Positions 58,824-64,000 of a stretch of 64,000 nt of DNA are shown here, piece by piece. The stretch lies in contig OX387605.1 of the NCBI GenBank assembly GCA_947568835.1, forward strand, positions 13,892,418-13,956,417, written 5' to 3'. The notes under the pieces were generated by a model that was given only the letters and a program-made list of their open reading frames with translations, did no database searches and was not told the DNA's origin. The DNA is from Protonemura montana. Lineage: Eukaryota > Arthropoda > Insecta > Plecoptera > Nemouridae. Position 1 is the first letter of the stretch; every line of letters starts with the position of its first letter. The translations under genes and the position numbers were made by a program.

Positions 58824-59050
58824 CTGAAGTATAATTCATGCGTTCCACTTTCTTCGTTCCTAAATCGTCTCGAGCACACAAAATACACCGCAGCACACAA
58901 ATAGTATCATTCACTTAATTCGTACATTAAATATTCACAAGAAATCGAAAACCTTCTGTGTTTACAGCAACAGCGACGCCATTTTGTATCGCATTATTTC
59001 TCGTAGAATACGTGATAGTCGAACAACCAGCACCTCAAGCGGCGTGAACC
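58824..59050 (-). promoter_or_regulatory. tango distal promoter and 5' leader (inferred)
   Basis: On the minus strand, ACAAAATGGCGTCGC (ATG at 58980-58982) resembles the YY1/TISU-type element found at TATA-less start sites. It opens a six-codon upstream frame ending at TAA (58962). A second upstream frame starts at 58839. No TATA box seen. Confidence 0.4.
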
Positions 59051-59322
59051 TACATCCGCGCAATATAAAATTTCGGCGGGTTTGAATTGTGTGTGAGATT
59101 ATTTGACCTATTCAAATTTACAATAGCGATCATTTCAAGTTCCTCTGGACGAAAGATATTAGTATATAATCTGGACGATCTATGAGCCAGCATTCTATGG
59201 TATTAGTTATATAAATCTTTGCCAATATTTTCTTACACATCCATTTTAATATTAATAATACGATACTACCACTCAACTGTGACTCAACGATACTACTGCC
59301 AACGATACTACCATAGAAGAAC

Positions 59323-59668
59323 ATACTACCGTTGAGTGTAGGTTATAGGTGGAGTTTCAACGTCAATGTTTGCAGTAGAATTTCAGTGAATTTTAATTTC
59401 GATATTTCTCGTAGTTTAACTTGCTTTTGAGACTTTTCATGCTCAAAAAATCTCTATCAATGTTTACCTCAACGATTGATATACATGTAACGATATTAAA
59501 AAGCGAGTAACCTACTGTGAATATCGAAATTAAATTTCATACGACCGTGGCTCCACTTAACGTGACGTTCCGGTACTCTGCATTTTTGTCGGTAAGGTAG
59601 TCATTTTTCACGCAGACTGTAACATTGACGTTGAAACTCTACCTATAACCTACACTCAACGATACTAC
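59323..59668 (-). mobile_element. Nested inverted-repeat element (MITE-like), copy 2
   Basis: Element 59330-59661 (332 bp). Its two ends match over about 41 bp with one mismatch (CGTTGAGTGTAGGTTATAGG then GAGTTTCAACGTCAATGTT). A 7-bp ATACTAC lies on each side (59323-59329 and 59662-59668), although the left flank also contains other GATACTAC repeats. The right half, read in reverse (TACCGACAAAAATG, AGAGTACCGGAAC, AAATTTAATTTCGATAT), matches the left half of the 45.2-kb copy, so the copies are in opposite orientation. Confidence 0.75.
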
Positions 59669-59857
59669 TGCTGGACTGACGCTAGCATGCCGACGCTTTC
59701 TGTAAAACATTTTAATTTGCTACTCAACACCATTATTAAATGGCTCACACACAGGCTCATACCTATGCAAACATTCCTATTCAACCTCATTAGTCATTGG
59801 ATATGCTAGGAAGAAAAGAATAATAACACAAATATATAGTCGCGAGTTTAGAAGATT

Positions 59858-59863
59858 TTTATT
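59858..59863 (-). terminator. Sub1 polyadenylation signal
   Basis: AATAAA on the minus strand, 133 bp past the Sub1 stop. Another AATAAA lies at 59920-59925 (minus), 70 bp past the stop. Either could serve. Confidence 0.5.
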
Positions 59864-59995
59864 TAAGTTTTACTGCTCATATCATTGGACATAAGTAACA
59901 ATGAATACGAAACTGTGCATTTATTATAAATGGAACATTTCATGATCAAAATTCTCATTCTCTTAGGTCATAAGAAAATATAAAAAAACGCCACA

Positions 59996-60676
59996 TTACT
60001 CGAGTGCCTTCGCGAGCGCCTTGTCGAGCAAGGGAATGTTCTTTTTTATGAGAGCCCACTGCACTGGGGTGAAGCTTATTCCCTTGTTACCAGGCCTAGG
60101 CTCGTTTGAACCCTTTGCCGTGTAGTATCCACGGAAATCCAAGTAAGTTTTCCCCTTGAACTCGTTAATGCGAGCATGATAATCTCTGCCCAAATCTAGG
60201 ATGGTTCCTTTAGGGACCTGGCTAGAAGTCACACTGGCTGCAGGAGTGTCGTCATTACCATCACTGTCATCTGAGGAATCTTTTGGGGCAATTGCAGGAG
60301 TTTTTGGAGATTCGGTTTTGCTCTTCTTCTGTGCACCAGCATTTTGCAATTCTTGCTTTTGCTTCTTCTTCCTCTTATTATTTTTCTTTTCCTTTGGTGG
60401 CTGAAAAAAAATATTATGATAAGTAAAACTGGTATAACTTAACTGACAGGTACATAATAATTATTTTTCTACTGCGCTCATCGTTTCAGTAGGTGGCTAT
60501 CTTTTTCACTACAATTGTAAATATTTATATCGCAAATCAAGCATGGTGGTTCCTAACCTCCTACCATCTCCTACATAACTGACTATAGTTAGGCCATATC
60601 TTAACTTGAAATCGTATCTCACCTGTTCAACCACCTCTCCCTCATCGCTTACTGAATTTTCTTCTGAATCCGACAT
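59996..60676 (-). CDS. Sub1: Sub1 / PC4 transcription coactivator p15
   Basis: Nuclear coactivator that binds single-stranded DNA through a dimeric PC4 fold and supports RNA polymerase II transcription. Two coding exons: 60623-60676 (MSDSEENSVSDEGEVVEQ) and 59996-60400, joined in phase 0 with CAG/gtgaga and ttttcag sites. TAA is at 59996-59998. The 152-residue product has a Ser/acidic N-terminus (1-18), a Lys-rich segment (19-37) with KRKKKQKQ, a Ser/Asp-rich linker and a PC4 domain at about 84-150. Recognisable parts are ARINEFKGKTYLDFRGYY, RPGNKGISFTPVQWALIKK and a final helix. Human PC4 has 127 residues; the surplus is in the linker. It shares a divergent promoter region with UBE2N. Confidence 0.94.
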
Positions 60677-61086
60677 ATTTAGCCGCAATGTGGAATTTTA
60701 CAATTTCAAGTAGGCTTGAACAGGGTTAAAAAACCGGAAATACGGCTGTTTGACTACTTGCGTAGAGCTGAGCAAAACCCAATGCGCGGGAAAAGCTTTC
60801 GGAAGTTCGGAGGTGCTGCGCTCTACTTGTCCCAAGCCTTACTATCTAATTAGATCAAAACCCGTCGCCGTACAGGTTAAAATTCTGGACTCCAGGAATC
60901 GACAATTAATTCCTGTCTAGCACATAGGTAATTAAAGCATTTAGGTTTCCAGCTATGAATAAGAAAATCTCGAGCTGCTTAAATTTCTATAACCTGCTAG
61001 TTGAATCTAACGAGTTATCGCTTTCTGCTCTAGGTGTAGGCTGACGTACCTAGGCTGTTACATCAGGACAACCAGACATCACAAAA
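60677..61086. promoter_or_regulatory. Shared divergent promoter region, Sub1 / UBE2N
   Basis: The two start codons face away from each other across 410 bp. The segment around 60.74-60.84 kb is GC-richer (AATGCGCGGG, GCTGCGCTC). No TATA box recognised; start sites not placed. A bidirectional promoter is an inference from spacing. Confidence 0.5.
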
Positions 61087-61542
61087 ATGTCATCTTTGCC
61101 TAGAAGAATAATAAAGGAGACGCAGCGACTAATGCAGGAGCCTGTGCCGGGAATAAGCGCTGTGCCCGACGAAAGCAATGCTAGGTATTTTCATGTGATT
61201 GTTACGGGGCCTGAAGACTCGCCCTTTGAGGGCGGTTTGTTCAAGCTTGAACTTTTTCTACCCGAAGACTATCCAATGTCGGCACCGAAAGTACGCTTCA
61301 TAACCAAAATATATCACCCGAATATAGACCGCCTTGGTCGCATATGTTTAGACATTCTAAAAGACAAATGGAGTCCTGCTCTACAAATTAGAACAGTTCT
61401 GTTGTCTATCCAAGCTCTGCTGAGTGCCCCAAACCCAGATGACCCGTTAGCAAATGATGTAGCTGAACTATGGAAGGAGAACGAAGTGGAAGCTATTCGT
61501 AATGCCAAGGACTGGACCCGGAGATACGCCATGGAAAATTGA
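61087..61542 (+). CDS. UBE2N: Ubiquitin-conjugating enzyme E2 N (Ubc13 / bendless)
   Basis: E2 enzyme that, with a UEV partner, builds K63-linked ubiquitin chains for DNA-damage tolerance and NF-kB/IMD-type signalling. It is a complete 151-residue protein in one uninterrupted exon, against 152 in human. The UBC fold is full length: [16 protein letters not shown] helix, [17 protein letters not shown], the HPN motif at 77-79, the active-site Cys87 in [18 protein letters not shown], and [19 protein letters not shown]. Start ATG at 61087 follows CACAAAA. Candidate polyadenylation signals are AATAAA at 62116-62121 and 62228-62233. No introns in the coding part, whereas many animal orthologues are split; the sequence shows no decay, so it is taken as functional. 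Confidence 0.97.
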   Translation: MSSLPRRIIKETQRLMQEPVPGISAVPDESNARYFHVIVTGPEDSPFEGGLFKLELFLPEDYPMSAPKVRFITKIYHPNIDRLGRICLDILKDKWSPALQIRTVLLSIQALLSAPNPDDPLANDVAELWKENEVEAIRNAKDWTRRYAMEN

Positions 61543-62240
61543 ATTCCTAATCAACACATCTGCTACTAAAAAAAGAACCCAGTCTATCTGGACATTTGCC
61601 TTTTTCACTGTGTATTCTCATTTTGCTTGCTACCTACAGGCACATTTTTCTTCCCACATAGAGTTTGTCTGTGAGCCCACTCTGACCACCTTTTTATTTA
61701 CGATGGCTCAGGGGAAGTCGCGATCGCAAGAAAGATTTTGCGGGTGCTTGTCTAGACTTATCCTTTTCAAGCGGAATCAAATCCTTTTTGTAGCTTAGTT
61801 GAAGCTTGATCATGATGCTGTAATTGACACATACTCCGTCATTGCTAGCAGTGTGCTCTCTGTTCCTCATCTGGTGCAGACCAAACCACATCTGCTGGCT
61901 CTTCAGAAAATAGGAAAGGGAAGCACACAAAATTTGTAGCTATAAGGCCTGTACACCACTACCTCATATTTCAGTAGCATTTCGATAAAATGTCTTAAAA
62001 TTGCCCTTACCTTAAGCTAAATGTCTGTAAATTGTGATTTCCAAATGTAACCATCTTTCTATCAAATTAAATAGTAATGGCTGCATGAATTTGGTACTCG
62101 AGTGCCCAGTAACCTAATAAAAATCTGTGTATGGGCTTTATAGTAACTTAGGTAAATTACCGTAATGCATCAGGCTCTACACAACTTGAAACTAAGCTAA
62201 ATTAGATTTGTATTGTATATTATAATTAATAAACTGTGAC
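61543..62240 (+). other. UBE2N 3' UTR (inferred)
   Basis: Non-coding sequence with ATTAAA near 62067 and AATAAA at 62116-62121 and 62228-62233. Open frames of 78-98 codons here have no domain. Confidence 0.5.
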
Positions 62241-63537
62241 ATTTGTTAATGAAGTTTAGGTACTTGCACTTTCTTTCAAGTGGTAACAAAGGTCATTTTA
62301 AGGACCTGAAATTGATTGATATGTTATTGATGGCAGATGATTATTCGTGTGTGAAGAACCAACGGTTAATCAATGTTGACTCTCTGATTTATATCATTAA
62401 TTGATTAATAATTTTACTTTTCCTTATAAGTTACAAAATATCTTACCTACTATTCTTGTTGTATGTATCCATTAGCTGTTGGACAAGGATTAAGAAGCCT
62501 GCTACTTTATACTTAGTAGATAGGGATGATAGATTGTTTACAAACAAATAAATCCACTAACTTTTTGTGGTTTATCTTTAACTGTGTATCCATATAGGTA
62601 AAATGGTATTTATATAACTACCTGTATTGTAAACAATAATATATCCGATTCACCTTCATTGTTGTACAGATCATTTAATAAAGCAACAATCGGAAAAGTA
62701 TGCTAAAATGCTGTCATCATCTATGTAAATGATTATCCTAAAAATCCTGAAATGCATATCTCTGTGAAGCTCCAGGAAACAACTGCATGGAATGAACAGG
62801 AGTAGGTTCATATTTATTGGCGATTATAAAAAGGTAATAAGCATGATTGTTGTGTGCAAAAGAAACTCAGTAACATCTTGGAGAACAACCCTTCATAAGT
62901 TAGCTGAATTACCCAACACTTTTCAAAAAGGCTTGACCTACTCAAAGTGTGTTTATTCTGACAAGGGAAGTCAACAGTTTCAAATTAAATTTTTCAATGC
63001 ATATTTTATTGATGTTTCATCGCAGAAGAGAGAGTGCTGTCTCGTCCTCTCATTGATGGCAGCGTGCGTATTCATGACAATTAAGAAGCCAAGTCTCCTT
63101 TAAGCAGCAAATAATTTTCAAGTCTTATATTGATGAACTCAAAGTGCACGTCTCATGCCAGAAAGTTAAAAACCCAATGGCAATTAAAATCTTCACGTTA
63201 GTAACTAATAATCCTATCGTCAATGTACCATTAATGCACACATCTGAAAGGATGTCAATAAAAATAAAACAACCTTTCTTACATCTATCAGAGGAGAGTG
63301 ATTTTCAAAATAAGAATCATCTGCTCAAGAAATATCTCAATGGCAACTTTAGAAGATAGTAAACAATTCACTCCTCGACTCTGGTATGAGATGAGGGACT
63401 TGTAAATTAGCAAGTGCTAGAGAGGGTTTGACTAGAAAGCACTCGCCAAACGCTTCAGACGAATTGTTTGGCCATGAGACTCGCACGTCTTTGGCTTTAA
63501 CCTGGTTTGCCGTGATCTTCGTGTTGTTGCACAACCG
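62241..63537. other. Convergent 3' region between UBE2N and X11
   Basis: No coding exon supported. Minus-strand AATAAA at 63005-63010 and 62813-62818 could end the X11 transcript; plus-strand AATAAA at 62547-62552 and 62677-62682 could be distal UBE2N ends. The 103-codon plus frame at 62792-63103 has no recognised motif. Confidence 0.4.
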
Positions 63538-64000
63538 TTAGATGTATAGAGGTGTCTCTTGGCCCGTCAACAGTCGGAACATAGACGTTGGCATTGTTTT
63601 CATCAGGATCTGAAAGCAAAATGGTTAGTTCAGGACATGATCGTTGGTAAGCATTTCAGTGATTGAAGATTTGATTCACTGGTGTGTATCAAATAAATTA
63701 AAACTGCTTTAGTATAGGTACATTTTTAGGTATAGGTATATTTAGTATAGGTTTAATATAGGTAGTATAGGTAATTATCTCCTTCATACAACTAGGAAAT
63801 CCATTTTCATTTGGTATTGTCATTTATTATTTTGTTTAATGATAGTTGCTCACCTCCCCTACTGATGTAGCCAGCAGATTGACGATCTTCTCATGTGGAA
63901 CTGCGACTACGCTCTGGTTGTTGATCTCGATGATTCGGTGGCCAACACGGACACCCCCCCTCTCTGCAATTCCCCCGCGTAGAAGACTGCAGATCTGGGT
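63538..64000 (-). CDS. X11L: X11 / Mint (APBA, LIN-10) adaptor, last two coding exons
   Basis: Neuronal-type adaptor with a PTB domain and two PDZ domains; family members bind amyloid-precursor-like proteins and Munc18 and act in synaptic or polarised trafficking. Only the second PDZ domain's C-terminal half is in the window. Exon 63854-64000+ encodes [39 protein letters not shown] and NLLATSVGE, donor GAG/gtgagc, phase 0. Exon 63538-63609 encodes [20 protein letters not shown] and LYI, then TAA at 63538-63540. The end parallels the vertebrate MKTMPAAMYRLLTAQEQPVYI. The gene continues off the right edge. Its 3' end faces UBE2N. Confidence 0.93.

Noticed and set aside
58793-58839. ATG at 58837-58839 as the tango distal start
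   Set aside because: Its frame ends at a TGA early in the next exon; only the ATG at 58823 enters the tango frame.

Overview
This window is nuclear DNA from an arthropod, most likely an insect. It holds spliced genes with GT-AG introns, polyadenylation signals, tRNA-derived SINE-like units, non-LTR retrotransposon relics, inverted-repeat DNA elements and an interstitial tract of TTAGG, the ancestral arthropod telomere repeat. The tango/ARNT protein read here is closest in layout to insect Tango. I cannot name the species. Most of the window is intron or intergenic DNA; only about 3.5 kb is coding that I can defend.

Layout. (1) 0.7-2.0 kb, plus strand: the 3' part of a gene for a DUF4806-domain protein (function unknown). 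(2) 2.2-16 kb: repeat-rich intergenic DNA with a foldback element, a SINE with a T33 tract, a decayed non-LTR retrotransposon whose endonuclease and RT C-terminal pieces lie either side of a (TTAGG)n tract, a near-identical 380-bp tandem duplication, copies of an unnamed dispersed repeat, a promoter-like CpG/CRE/E-box patch at 13.1 kb and a weak minus-strand gene candidate at 9.3-9.9 kb. (3) 16.5-58.8 kb, minus strand: the complete coding set of tango (ARNT), the general class-II bHLH-PAS partner. All exon junctions agree in phase. Two alternative 5' ends, at about 58.8 kb and about 50.6 kb, both splice into the same phase-2 acceptor at 35130, giving proteins of about 661 and 689 residues with different N-termini. 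Introns of 5-23 kb hold mobile elements. (4) 60.0-60.7 kb, minus: Sub1/PC4, a single-stranded-DNA-binding transcription coactivator, complete in two coding exons. (5) 61.1-61.5 kb, plus: UBE2N/bendless (Ubc13), an intronless CDS head-to-head with Sub1 across 410 bp. (6) 63.5-64.0 kb, minus: the last two coding exons of X11/Mint (APBA), running off the right edge and tail-to-tail with UBE2N.

The genes do not form one pathway. The most unusual content is in the repeats: a short inverted-repeat transposon family with nested palindromes and 7-bp target duplications, including a 24-bp residual copy; a second inverted-repeat family that encloses a tRNA-like sequence; a 1.2-kb foldback element; and five long G/C homopolymers. 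The two-promoter structure of tango is the clearest gene-level finding. I see no prokaryotic features, CRISPR array, rRNA or canonical functional tRNA.
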